Origin: Psococerastis gibbosa
Lineage: Eukaryota > Arthropoda > Insecta > Psocodea > Psocidae
Reading direction: 5' to 3'
Assembly: GCA_963971405.1 (NCBI GenBank)
Contig: OZ020484.1
Location: 33,688,770 to 33,752,769, forward strand
Length of the DNA: 64,000 bases
Part shown: piece by piece, positions 36,553 to 47,674 of the stretch
How the letters are laid out: each line of letters starts with the position of its first letter
Numbering within the stretch: position 1 is the first letter of the stretch
Notes under the pieces: model-generated
What the model was told of the DNA's origin: nothing
The model's database searches: none
Seen by the model: only the letters and a program-made list of their open reading frames with translations
Translations under genes and position numbers: made by a program

Positions 36553-36623
36553 GGTCATTATCGCATTATAGATATGTCTTAGGTTTAAAAGTTTGTTTTA
36601 AGTGATTGTATGTAAAGACATTG
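36553..36623. repeat. Short direct repeat 'ggtcattatcgcattatag', left copy
   Basis: About 70 bp (ggtcattatcgcattatagata ends shortened here) identical or nearly so to 39996-40066. It follows the left TTAGG-like block, whereas the right copies precede the right block, so the two repeats are in the order A-B ... B-A, all in direct orientation. Confidence 0.75.
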
Positions 36624-37432
36624 TTTATGAGGGAAGATTTTACTGATCATAATAATAATTGCTCAATTATGAGCGGAGGAGCACTATCTAACGAGGGGAA
36701 CTTTGTATGCAAACATCTATAGCTCTAGATGGTGTTGTAAAATAATACAATTATAAAAACATAACCATACGTCATGATCCCGTTGTATATTTACATAATA
36801 TGGAAGGTGAGGTTGATTCAATTACAACTGAAAACATAAAACTTTTTAAAGTGATTAAATGGTATAAAGGACAAGTCCCGTGCTGGGCAATTAATAAATC
36901 TATCCAACGCACAGGTTTAAGGGAAGTATTGATTTAGTAAACAGATAACCGTGTGCAGATTCAAACCTGTTGAGAATCACCAGGTGCACTCAGTACACCC
37001 ATCACACCAGGGGGTCCATTGTAAGCTAAGTGAATTTTGTTTTTGCATCAGTTGCACCCGGCAATGATAAAAACTATACTGAAGCATGGTTTCTTGCTAA
37101 AAACGAACAACTTCTCCTCACTGATGACTCCACAATAAAATATCAACAAATAAACAAACAACATTTACAATATTAAAAATGGTAGGGGGGGGGGGCCTTT
37201 AAAAGCAAAAGTGAACATTACAATTGCAAATACAAGTAAAGAAAAAATGTACGAATTAAGTAAAAAAAAAATTTTTTTAAACGTTAATAGAAAAACAATT
37301 GTGCAGTCAGATAACTGAAGTAATGTAGGCTAATAATAAAATATTGGTTGACAATCGACACTGAGAGAACATCCACTTTACAGTATGTATCCCAATTTTC
37401 ATTAAGTCTAGTTGCTAAGTAGGGACGTGATG
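36624..37432. other. No gene recognised
   Basis: AT-rich, between the left direct repeats and the LINE. May include the LINE copy 1 3' untranslated region (poly-A-like runs near 37260-37280 on the plus strand). Confidence 0.45.
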
Positions 37433-38100
37433 TTATTGGGGTTGGAAGAAATTAGGTATTTTATGTGTCTTGAAACTTGTTATGCTGACGGAGTCCTTTA
37501 TGTTGTCCGGTAGGGAATTGTACAATGGAATAGACTTATACATAATATGCGAATGCATAAAGTGTTCCGTATTCGGTTTCAAAGTTTTTAGGTTGCGTCC
37601 GGTACCAAGTCTGGTATTAATGTTATGATGGACGAAATCACCTTGCCCAAGAATGGTTTTTGCCCTTTTAAATCGAAAAAGGTAGAAGTTGTTTTGCACA
37701 TAGCAATGGCAATGGGAGGGCATTGAATTCCTGAAAAAGAAGATTTGAAGGGTAGCGGCGAGACTTCCCTATAGCTACCCTGATGGCTATTCTTACATCA
37801 GTTTCTAGGGAGCATATATGGGAAGAGTGAGCACCACCCCAGGCTAATATGCTATATTGGAAAATTGATTGGACTAAAGCATGATAAACTTACCTTACAG
37901 AGTGTCAACGTTAAGTGTACACCTTAGCATCCTTAATTTGTTATAGGTTCTTCTAATTCGTTTTGATGTTAGGAGGATTTGTTCATACCACTTGAGATGA
38001 TTATCAATGGTAACGCCTAAATATTTAATAGTATTTGCTTTTGCGATTATCTGACATGTGCATGGATTAAGGTTGCAATTATTATGGAGTATTAAACTGA
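37433..38100 (-). mobile_element. LINE ORF2 C-terminal part, copy 1 (minus, truncated)
   Basis: Seen: at 37895-38100 the minus strand reads CQIIAKANTIKYLGVTIDNH followed by LKWYEQI, the well-known end of the reverse transcriptase palm/thumb of Jockey/CR1-like LINEs (KYLGVTID...LKW). After a frame change comes a segment like VYHALVQSIFQYSILAWGG (37850-37910). The post-RT region then continues to a stop near 37433, with RLGTGRNL and MYKSIPLYNSLPDNIK. At least one frame change separates the two open parts. The 5' side is cut at 38100 by LINE copy 2. This is a retrotransposon fossil, not a host gene. The clade is not certain. Confidence 0.72.
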
Positions 38101-38630
38101 GATAGAATAGAATAGAAGAATAGAATAATGTATTTCGTTCCTTCAATAATACATATACATGCACACCAATATAATGAGGTAGGGGTGGCCCAAAGGATTT
38201 CTCCCGTGCTGGGGACCCCATTAATACTATAATAACTAAGCTAAAACTTTATCGATAATAATTAATTTTATGTAGACTCTAAGTAACATCACTAAGTAAG
38301 GAAATAAGTAAGATCATATACTAAGATGGTTTATCACTCTGTTGAATCCGGGGTTGTTATGCTAACGCACTATTGCTGGAAGATTTCTTAGTTGATTTTG
38401 GGACAGATGAAAGCTAATTTTACTAATGAATTTTTTTTTTGTTGTAGATTTTTTTTTATGAACTCAGGAAGGCTGTTATATAATGGAACTGATAGGTAAA
38501 TGTGAGAATGTGGGAAAAGGGTAGTGTTATGATTGGGTATCTGAAGATTGCGACCAACACCAAGTCCAGTATAGCTAAAACTATGGAAGAATGTATAGTC
38601 TTCAGTATTGGAGAGTTATGCTTTTAAGAC
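38101..38630 (-). mobile_element. LINE 3' portion, copy 2 (minus), nested in copy 1
   Basis: Seen on the minus strand: from about 38630 down to 38410, a degraded reading resembling the end of a non-LTR retrotransposon ORF2 (Gly-Val-Gly-Arg-Asn near 38550, then a SHIYLSVPLYNSLP-like stretch near 38480). An AT-rich 3' region follows, with a tail of TATTC-type repeats at 38101-38125. The same kind of C-terminus is present in the neighbouring copy (RLGTGRNL...SHIMYKSIPLYNSLP). The tail abuts the reverse transcriptase remnant of copy 1, so this copy seems to have inserted into, or cut off, copy 1. On its other side it touches the virus fossil. 5'-truncated and degenerate. Confidence 0.55.
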
Positions 38631-38642
38631 ACTTACCAATTT

Positions 38643-40014
38643 ATGGCCTCCTCATTAGATTCAGTAGTTAAAAATCTTGTTGATGCGGATAAAAATAAAT
38701 TTAAAATTATGAAAACATGTTTTGTGGATGAAAAATTAGACTTGATGTTGAGGAAGGGTGTCTTCCCCTATGAATATATAACGCACGAGTCACAATTTAA
38801 TGAGGAACACTTACCTACAATCATTGCATTTTTAGTCAATTAACTCAAGAGTGGATTTCACAAGAAAAATATGAACATGCTCAAAAGGTGTGGAATGCTT
38901 TTGATATAAAGAATTTAGAAGAATACCAAGACTTGAATGTATTAAACAACACCCTTCTCTTTTGCAATGTTTTTGAAGCCTTTAGAGCCTAATGTTTTGA
39001 AAACGATAACCTCGAAATTTGTCACATGTACACTGCACCAGGGCTAGCTCTTCAGAGCTGTCTGAAAATATTAGTGGGTTTCGCTGGATGGAGGAGGAAG
39101 AAATCAAAAAATTTTAATGTAATGCTCGCACCTAATGAGGACGATGGTGGGTTCATATTACATGTGGACTTGGAATATCCACAAAAATTACATGATTTAC
39201 ATAATGAATACCCACTAGCAGCTGAACATTGTGTTGTAACTTCAGACATGATTTCACCATATTGCAAGGAATTTCTCGCTGAAAATAATATATCTTTAAC
39301 ATCCACCATCTCAATGCTTATTCCCAACTTAAACGATAAACACAACTATATAATACATTATCGAAATTTGAAGCAATGTTTAGAATTGGCATTAAAATTA
39401 AAAATGTATACATAAAATTTTAGCTTTTAAGCAAAGCGCTTGGATGCGACCCTTTATCGATTTTAATTAGCTTGTAATGATTTCGAGAACAAAAGTATGG
39501 TGATAAATGATGAAATTCGCATACCAATCCATCAACAAGATATACTTATTACTCTACTATGTGAAAGCCGACTGCATATTGAAGGTGTGCTGGAAAAAGG
39601 TGTGACAACAATTGCTTATCAAGGTGAAGACTGGCTTAGCGCTAATGCTATGGCACACTTATTCTCCGAAATATGCTATGAACTCAATGGAATAACTGTT
39701 GATCATGTGCGAAACCCTGTGCGAAACCCTGTGCGAATGATTTCTTCAAGTGAAAAACCACGGTTTGCTATTATTGGCTTCCAAGCAGCACGAGCAGATG
39801 ATATTTGAAAGACGCTACTGCCTTCGATCAATGTGCTATACAACAAATGCAACTATTCCTCGGCTCAGAATGCTATCCATACCATCCGCTACAGGCGAAC
39901 TTCAACAAAAAGGTTGTTGCTGTATTGTATGAACATTTTCTCAATTTCCGGAAACAATACTACATGCAGGATGAAGCATCCCCGAACGTTTCCCGGGTCA
40001 TTATCGCATTATAG
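38643..40014 (+). mobile_element. Polinton/Maverick-like virus fossil (polymerase-like and capsid-like parts), broken
   Basis: Treated as a fossil. Seen: two adjacent plus-strand coding remnants. The first (38643-39415) shows short motifs familiar from protein-primed family B DNA polymerases of Polintons and related linear elements: KGVFPYEY, YTAPGLA, VDLEYP and HNEYPLA. The second (39497-40014) recalls a hexon-like or double-jelly-roll capsid protein widespread in insect genomes as viral remnants (IPIHQQD, YELNG). Only part of each protein is present. No integrase, packaging ATPase, protease or long terminal inverted repeats were seen. The element is broken, with several (about four to six) interruptions, and both ends are replaced by other repeats: a LINE tail on the left, a tandem repeat on the right. 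It looks old and non-functional. The polymerase assignment is firmer than the capsid assignment. Confidence 0.72.
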
Positions 40015-40270
40015 ATATGTCTTAGGTTTAAAAGTTTGTTGTAAGTGATTGTATGTAAAGACATTGATTTCTTTTAAAATATGTGTATTATAAAATTTGT
40101 ATATCATAAAATGGTTTACATTCGTTTAGCTCATGGTCATTATTGTATTATAGATAAGTCTTAGGCTTAAAAGCTTGTTTTAAGTGATTGTATGAAAAGA
40201 CATTGATTTCTTTTAAAATATGTGTATTATAAAATTTGTATATCATAAAATGGTTTACATTCATTTACAA
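39996..40270. repeat. Two-copy tandem repeat (139-bp period), right side of the fossil
   Basis: ggtcattat(c/t)g(c/t)attatag starts at 39996 and again at 40135. Both copies continue through aagacattgatttctttt and tataaaatttgtatatcata. The first copy cuts off the capsid-like part of the fossil. Confidence 0.8.
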
Positions 40271-40462
40271 TAGTTGATGTACAATACCAGTTAAAGGTAC
40301 ATATTCATATAAGCAGTCGCTGATGAGTAGACAGTCCCTTTATTTGTCATGCAGACAACCCTTTATATATTGGAGTGCATAAGGTCGGTGGCCATTTCAG
40401 TCCCCCTCGCATTAAGATTATGACACATCGCTATTAATTCAGGTACGCCGATATAATAATTG

Positions 40463-41195
40463 CACTCAGCATCTTAAAGAAATGTATTAATCCCACAATA
40501 GGTGTTCAATATACCCACCAGCCGTGTTTATAAAAATGAATTTTCAATAATCCCAACTAAGTCTCAGTTTCTCACAATAGGTGTGCAATATACCAGGCAG
40601 TCGTGTTTTCTATGTTAGATTTAGTTACATTGGGCTAGGACAGGTTAAGTTATAATATTAGGCTAGGTTAAATTTTTATATCAAGTTAGGGTAGGTTACA
40701 TTGGATTAGGATAGGCCAGATTAGGTTACATTGGGTTAGGTTAGCTGTTTACCTAGATTAAATTCATCATTTTTTTTTTAACAAAAATATTTTTTATATC
40801 AAATAAATATAATGTTAAGTTAGGTTACATTGAATTAGGATAGGTTAGATTAGGTTACATTGGATTATGATAGGCCAGATTAGGTTACATTGGATTAGGT
40901 TAGCTGTTTACCTAGATTACATTCATCATTTTTTTAACAAAAATATTTTTTATATCAAATAAATATGATGTTAAGTTAGGTTACATAGAATTAGGATAGG
41001 TTAGATTAGGTTACATTGGATTATGATAGGCCAGATTAGGTTACATTGGATTAGGTTAGCTGTTTACCTAGATTACATTCATCATTTTTTTAACAAAAAT
41101 ATTTTTTATATCAAATAAATATGATGTTAAGTTAGGTTACATTGAATTAGAATAGGTTAGATTAGGTTACATTGGGTTAGGATAGGTTAAGTTAG
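40463..41195. repeat. TTAGG-like repeat block, right copy (internally expanded)
   Basis: Starts with the same gcactcag...aaagaaatgtattaatccc as 36033 and is nearly identical for about 420 bp. The ladder is then extended by at least two further units of about 145-150 bp (ttacctagattacattcatc, (a)ttttttat, aaataaatatgatgttaag). It runs up to a small palindrome and the N gap. Confidence 0.85.
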
Positions 41196-41196
41196 C

Positions 41197-41215
41197 GGCT
41201 AACTTAACCTATCCT
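41197..41215. repeat. Palindrome arm at the gap edge
   Basis: ggctaacttaacctatcct is the exact inverse of the aggataggttaagttagc just before it (41179-41196). The TTAGG-like block therefore turns back on itself directly before the N run. Confidence 0.9.
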
Positions 41216-41415
41216 NNNNNNNNNNNNNNNNNNNNNNNNNNNNNNNNNNNNNNNNNNNNNNNNNNNNNNNNNNNNNNNNNNNNNNNNNNNNNNNNNNNNN
41301 NNNNNNNNNNNNNNNNNNNNNNNNNNNNNNNNNNNNNNNNNNNNNNNNNNNNNNNNNNNNNNNNNNNNNNNNNNNNNNNNNNNNNNNNNNNNNNNNNNNN
41401 NNNNNNNNNNNNNNN
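41216..41415. other. Assembly gap (200 N)
   Basis: A run of exactly 200 N, a conventional placeholder of unknown true length. Exon B lies to the right, and exon C and the fossil to the left, so their linkage rests on scaffolding. A 19-bp palindrome touches the left edge. Confidence 0.99.
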
Positions 41416-42101
41416 TTTAAAGCTTTTTGTCTCCATTCACTCGTCAATCCCCCGAATCCCTTCTTGTTTCTAGCAGTGAATTCATGTTTGTAAATATTAA
41501 TGAACAAACCTAGGGGGACATTAAGAGTGTATGTCCCGTAGGAAGTCGGCAAGTTATTAAAGATTTGTTAAAAAATTACTTAATTTTTAATTTTAATTAT
41601 TACGTAAAACTGTACTAAGTAATTTTTTAACAATGAGTGACAGCATTGACAGTAAGTTTTACAAAGTTACTAAGGAGAATATTATATTTATAAAAGATTT
41701 CGCTCATTTAAGTCGTAGTCGACTACTTCATGCATCATATAATAGGGTATTTTTAATTTCTGGTACCGTAGGTTTTCAACAGCAAACTTTAATAACACAA
41801 GGTACTGCAAGCATCAAAAACTGAGTAGTCACCCTACTTCAGGACCGAGGACTAATAGAGCCATTGTCATACATACTGTACATTCTCCAGGAACTTGGAT
41901 AAGGCTGTACTAACAACAGAGGTCAAGGTCCCACATAAGCCAGGTCAAAAGTGGTAGATACTAAGTAGGTAGGTAGGTAGGTAAACTCATTGTCCAGTGC
42001 GCTCCTGATATAAATTTGCATTCCAAAACAGGGAGTAAACGGGGAAAAACAAAACAAAATATAGTTTAATGTAGCTATATCCCATAAGGAAAAAAACTCA
42101 C
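41416..42101. other. Intronic stretch right of the gap
   Basis: A minus-strand open segment next to the gap (41419-41540, SYGTYTLNVPLGLFINIYK) runs into the N run and is not recognised. A plus-strand 63-codon frame at 41633 is also unrecognised. (TAGG)n lies at 41964. Confidence 0.4.
41964..41985. repeat. (TAGG)n microsatellite
   Basis: Five to six tandem taggtagg units, about 115 bp downstream (in gene direction) of exon B. Confidence 0.85.
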
Positions 42102-42443
42102 CTGCTGATGAGGCGACTGCGGGGGCGGCAGTGGCGAGGGTTGGGGCGAAGGCGGATGGTTCGGATGGCTGGGCGAAGCCTGAGGACCCGGCGACGGTTT
42201 CGGCGCCGGCCGCTCTGACGATGGCGACTGCGGAGGTTGGTGCGGGCTGGGCGAGTGCGGCGCCGACTGACTGGGCGGCCAGCCGGTCCGGCACGGCGGT
42301 ACGGTAGCCGTGCCACCACCCGGCTGCTGAAGGGACGGTGCCTGCTGCTGTTGTTGCTGCTGCTGCTGCGGCTCCGAGTAACCGGACGGAGGGGGTTGGT
42401 TGCCACCCGGCCCGGGAGGTTGCTGCTGGTACGATGAACTTAA
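42102..42443 (-). CDS. Internal coding exon B, Pro/Ser/Gln-rich (same gene as exon A)
   Basis: Seen: the acceptor TTTTCTTTATTTTCAG precedes 42443 and the donor GTGAGT follows 42102. Length is 342 bp, exactly 114 codons, phase 0 to phase 0, open throughout. It begins LSSSYQQQPPGPGGNQPPP, has a run of nine Gln coded by mixed CAG/CAA (residues 26-34), a short TVPPCRTGWPPSQS patch, then about 55 residues of alternating Ser-Pro/His-Pro with Lys and Arg only near ERPAPKPSP, ending PPPQSPHQQ. The mixed Gln codons argue for selected protein sequence rather than a raw CAG repeat. Known: Ser-Pro-rich, low-complexity segments are common before the ARID domain of Osa. Inferred: the same transcript as exons A and C, because strand, phase and composition agree. 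Overlapping long frames in this segment are shadows of the GC-rich codons. Confidence 0.82.
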
Positions 42444-43269
42444 CTGAAAATAAAGAAAATTGCTCTGATGATTTGGTCGTCAAGTGAGAGGTTTCAAAAC
42501 TAGAAAAGGGGTCAAAGCAGCCCGTATCTAATTCAGTCCAAAATACCCTGAATGGGCTGAATGCCAAAATATTAATATAAGACTTGCGTATGTATAGAGT
42601 TGTATCTCAATCAGTTCGACCCTGTTGTCAGAGATCTTCCCCTAAATAGTAGTATATAAAAAATTAATCTTCATTATATAATACGCTTGGGTCGGTTGAA
42701 GTGAATTGGAGGTAAGGTAAGCACCGTTTCCGTTTGACTGGGCTTCAGTAAGGGCTAATTTGACCAGGTGACCTGTTTTCAAAATATGATTAAATTATTA
42801 CAGAACCTATAAGGAAGCCCATTGGCGACGAAAATTATGTAATCTTAGCATAAAAATACTTAAATCACTATTCTATTATTTTAAAATTGTTGCCCAATTG
42901 AATAGAGAATGCAGTACAGCAGCAAAATAAAAACATGAAAAATTTATAGCAGCAGAAGATAACATTGGATAACAATGTAAATAATACTAAACATGAATAA
43001 TTATTAGCCATTGATTTTCAGAACTGTAATGTCATCAGATAAATCAGTGAAGGTCCATAAAATCCTTCCATTTGCATTGTGGCTATCTCGTCCAATCGAA
43101 TAGGTAATCTATTTTTGTGTTATCTGAGGTCTAAATAAAAACCGGCAGTGTAATGAGGATATAACAAAGCGCATCTGTTGTACAGTATCAACGGATCTAA
43201 TCTGGTCTGCATCTTAATTGCAGCAATTAAAATCAAACCTGCATTACACTGCATTTGCCTATACGCTGC

Positions 43270-43515
43270 GAAAAATGACAATAGACTGTCTGAGAAACGA
43301 AGAATCGACCACTTTGATGGGAACTGATCAACGCTTGGAACAACGTTAATATATTGTGAAAATGACAACAGCCTGTCTCATAAACGAAAATCGACCACTG
43401 AGATGGGAGCTAATGAACGCTTGGAACAACGTTACTATGTGAAAATGACAATAGCCTGTCTGAGAAACGAGGAATCAACCACTTTGATGAGAACTGATGA
43501 ACGCATCAAACTATT
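43270..43515 (+). repeat. Tandem repeat, three units of 83-87 bp
   Basis: aaaatgacaatag..ctgtctgagaaacga units begin near 43274, 43361 and 43444, each with gaatcgaccact, gatggga.ctgat.aacgc and ttggaacaacgtta. Confidence 0.8.
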
Positions 43516-43524
43516 TAAGCGTGC

Positions 43525-43615
43525 CAGGACAGTCAGCACGAGGACATGTGGAGTAGTGGTATGGATTCTGACTTTCACCCGAAAGGTTGTTGGTTCTAGT
43601 CCTACACTAGCCAAA
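43525..43615 (+). mobile_element. SINE head only
   Basis: aggacatgtggagtagtggt, tttcacccgaaaggttgttg and gttctagtcc match the head of the SINE at 62825; the core and tail are absent. Confidence 0.6.
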
Positions 43616-45177
43616 GAAAGCTTGCATTTCAGTCGGGAGAACGGTAATTTGAATCCTTAAGGGGGATCGGATTTACTCAATAATTCAGAGTAGAATACAA
43701 GAGTAATGAGTCAATCGGCCGGAAACCATCAGTCTTTCTCAGGATTTAGCCTGACGAGGGGAGTAGCACCCACTCCCGAAACGTCGCCCCCTACCCCTGA
43801 CAATGGGCTCCGCCCTAATTGTTCGATGACAATGAGGCCCATGTCTCTAATGACTATTAACACAACAAACAATGTAGGTCCAACTAACCCCTTGTTAAAT
43901 ACTATATTAATTAGTTGGCTCAGTAAAATAATGCATGCCCTCCGAATAAAATCCGTTTAATAACTGGACTTAATGGGTTCCACAACAGGCGAAACACTAT
44001 TTTACCCACTGATGATGCCTCCCAACGCAGAGGTTGAAACGCTCCAGTACACTCACGTCACCGCCGAATAGCCCAAGTTAACATTTGAACGAATGATGCA
44101 ACAACCGCAGAAATTGCCGCCAAACCCCTCCAGAGTTTGAATCCATGGAAAAATTCTTCCCAAGCCCAACACGCAAAGCCTCAACTAATGACACTACCTA
44201 TCAGTCATGCAACAGGTTTGCCAGCCATAATTCAGTAGCCAAAACCTGGAATCATTAAAAACTCCCACAGGGGACCGGGATATGTCCACCTGACTTTCTC
44301 AGACCATTTTCGCGTTGGTTGCTACATGCTCTGCCAATTAAGCAACAGGAACCTTGGTTAGTTTAGAACCATCTCATCAATGATCTTGATGTTGTTTTTA
44401 ATGAAGATAGTAATGAAATTGCAAATGAACCCGTACCCTAAGACAATGTTGTGCCTAGTAAGCTTAAGGAACTGGTGTACCAAACTAAGAGACAGTGTGT
44501 GTGAAAGAATGGTCAATGGACGAACAGTGACTTGCATGGCATAGCTTAGCACTAAAAAAGTAAGAAAATACTTCAATATGCAGGCTATCTAGAAAGAATA
44601 ATTTGGTGGAATGGTGGGAGAAAGGTACAGGACTACTTGGGCTTCAGCGCAAGCGTTAAAGGTAACAACAACTACCAGGACTTAATTCACTGAAGACTGG
44701 TCGCATGAATCACGGCAGGAAATGGCTAAGATGCCTGATGAAACTTTCTAGAAGGTAAAGCATCGGTTACTTGGAAATTCCATGCTATTTACTAGGCAGG
44801 TAACCAAAAGAAGTAGAATGCACACTGATTCCTAGGATGATTCGTGGAGAGAACTCAAACGATAGCCCATGATGAGGATTTAGGGCAATTTAGCCAGTTT
44901 AGGACACCAACTGAGGATAAAATAGCAGTGCATTTACGTCTATAAACTTTTGTAACGTACAATTTAAACACAAATGCAAGCATAGTAGATTTTCGTTCAC
45001 TCAACGTGCAGTATTCTTAACAGACTTTTCAAGCGATGTGATGATGGGAACCGCTCACAAGGGTACTTACATCATTACATTAAATATACATAACAGTCTC
45101 CTTAGTAACATTGTAAAACTTTACAAAGTAATTTTTTCACAATGAAAAACATTAAATAAGTGTTTTAAAGCACTAAT
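43616..45177. other. Intronic stretch, no gene recognised
   Basis: Reads like degraded element DNA (gatgatgcctcccaacgcag, ctgacgaggggagtagcacc, and a reversed A-box-like tgctctgccaattaagc at 44330), but no protein family could be assigned. Confidence 0.4.
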
Positions 45178-45660
45178 TTATTGTTTGCCCATGAAAGTTA
45201 ATAAATAATTCTTGATATTCTTACAATCGTGTCCCAGCCACTGGCTGTTTTCGTACGAGGGTTCAGAAATTCTCCTTATTATCTTCCTCTCCAATACTTG
45301 CAGTTTGTTGGCGTTTTTGGCGGTAGGATTCCAGGTTTCTGAGCTGTATGTTGCAACCGGTTGTATATTATGGGTTTTGTAGACTTTCAACTTGATGGTT
45401 TTGGATAACAGTCTCGACTTAAGTAATTTTAGGTTTGCGAAGTATTCTTTGTTGGTAGCCGTTATTCTTCTATGTCTGCGATAATTTTGTTGCAGTTGTT
45501 TACTTCTGCTCTTAGGTAGACAAAGCTCTTGACATTTTCGAAGGTCATCTCTTCGCCTTCTTTCTAAAGCTGACTTAACTAAGTATTTAGTTTTTGCAAC
45601 GTTTATTTCCATATTACGTTTCTTGCCTCTCCAGATACTCTTGCAATGGTCTCTCCTAGT
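45178..45660 (-). mobile_element. LINE reverse-transcriptase C-terminal fragment (minus)
   Basis: Seen: a minus-strand open stretch of 144 codons (45178-45612) containing MEINVAKTKYLVKS, RRITATNKEYFANLKLLKSR, KTIKLKVYKTHNIQPVATYS and SETWNP, then LQVLERKIIRRISEP. This matches the conserved end of insect endonuclease/reverse transcriptases (KTKYM, LL..TK.KIYKT...PV.TY..ETW, ERKILR.I). A second frame overlaps in the middle and reads like the expected VKSFVYL segment, so there are at least two frameshifts. Truncated at both ends. Related to the fragment at 23700-23960. Confidence 0.78.
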
Positions 45661-47674
45661 TGTATTTCAACATTGCCGTTCGTAAAATGAACATTTCGCA
45701 AAAATTTCCTCAGGAAATGAGCAAACAAAAACTTCACAGAAACCAATCTTTTTTCACGGACAAGGACAAGAACTGTTTACACATTACTGTGTTAGTAAAA
45801 CCAACGAGACACCGTCCCAATCTTCCACCCCCACCCGCCCAGCTACATTGCTCAACACAAGGAAAGGGGGGGCGGCAGGGGGAGGGAGGCCTGGCGCCTC
45901 CGAACACCAGAGTTAAAGAAGGCGCTAACCAACGTGAACCCATCCAATGATATGCCCTTCTTCCTGTTTACCCGAAAAAAGCAATATCCAGATGGCTGGG
46001 GGGGTTAACGGGCAATAGAGATCTAACTGGCGCGACACCCGGCCCATAGTTGAATCCCTTCCGCATATTTTCCCCGACGACCGACAATACAGATCTAAAT
46101 ACCCGGGGTAATCGGTCACAGTTGTGCCCCTGTTGCCTGCACTTGCACGAGTCATGTCAACGGGCAGTGAGTCAGTAAGGCATTGACCTCCAATGCAATC
46201 GGCATCCCGCCTTGTGATACCATTGTTTTGGTGTGGACTTGACCTTGAGTTGTTAAACCGCGTGGCCTTTATATCCATTAAACAATGAATCAGCCAATAA
46301 ATTGTCTGCTTGCCCGTAACTTGCGGCTAAATAATATGTAGGTCAAGATATAGCCCAGCTATACTTTAGTAACAAAATTGTCTGCTGCTACACCTAACCC
46401 CTTCAGTACTTGTGGACCATGGACATGTCAAGTTTGAAAATAGTTATGCTAATGATATACTGTATAACAATTTCATTATTCATTCACTATGATTTCATTT
46501 CACGAAGCTCGCCAAAGTGACGCAACAAAACTGCTACAGACAAAAAGCACAGAATCGTAATTAGCAATTAAATAAGATGAATCTCATAGTCAGTAAGTAT
46601 GAGGCAATTGCGCAAAAAAAAAGTACCACGAAGCACAAAGAAATTTTATTTCATGCATTCATTTTCAGCAAAGCACACTTGTATAAACTTAATAGAATAA
46701 TGAAAAAGCTTTAATATCATAGCGAGCATACAGCAGCATAAAGAAAACAGAGCTTTTTCATATAAAATTCTCGGAGAAGCGAGGACAGACTTTATCCCAC
46801 GGGAAACCTGTGGTACAGTAGTATATAGTATAGTATTACCTGGACGTTGGAGACTGACTTCTACATTCGCAGTTAGTATAATAACTAACAACTTTTTTTC
46901 AACCTTCGGGACCGATATTTTTTGCATCAACTAAACCCAGCTGCCCCAAGTCGAGTCCCGACCTATTATTTTCAAATCCTCCTAATTCTTCCCTCTCCCC
47001 CCCCCCCTGCTCCCAACAAAACGGAAATTTTTTTTAATGACAATTATTTCTGTTATTATTTTCCCCATTTGCCCAGTATGAGCGCAATGACATGGACTTA
47101 CTGCATGTGCGACACCTGTGTTATCCACAACTACAGTAAACTACTACAGTAAACTAAGTTATCCCCCACCCCCTCGTCTCAAAAGCTTAGAGAAAAACTC
47201 TTCGACTTTAGCATCAGGTGAATGGCCACTGAGAATGGCCAGAAAATCAGTGTGTACATTTGTACACATTATTTAATTTAGACGTACAACGCAATTTATA
47301 ACAGATTTAGTATAACCATTCAAGTCGCAAAGGAAAGGGTATTTTTAACATTTAGCGTTGTAATTATTTCTTATTCAATAAAAGTTACTGGGGTCTAAAA
47401 TTTTCCCCCAAATTAAAATTCACGGATAAATTACAACACGAAAATACCCCATGCTATTACTAATGAAATAGTCCTCTGCAACTTGAATAGACAAAATCTT
47501 TAATAGCTCGCACATTAAATTAAACAAAAAGTAAAAAATTCAACAACCCATCAGGGTGCACTCAATATCTATTGTAAATCCAATTAACGGTTGTAGGTTG
47601 AAGGCCCATTCCCCAAGGGAACAAGAAGAACTTCAACCACCAGCCATGTAACACAAAAGAGAAAGGAAGATAAG
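45661..47674. other. Intronic stretch, no gene recognised
   Basis: Chance frames only; poly-C and poly-G runs near 45866 and 47000; nothing assignable. Confidence 0.45.

Noticed and set aside
36033-41195. Direct repeats as the long terminal repeats of an LTR retrotransposon
   Set aside because: They are TTAGG-like tandem blocks of unequal length, lack TG...CA ends and primer-binding sites, and the interior has polymerase B and capsid-like remnants instead of gag-pol.
41923-42567. 214-codon minus-strand frame over exon B
   Set aside because: It reads through both splice sites and gives an Ala/Thr/Val-rich product. It is the shifted shadow of the Pro/Ser/Gln frame, which starts and ends in phase with the splice sites.
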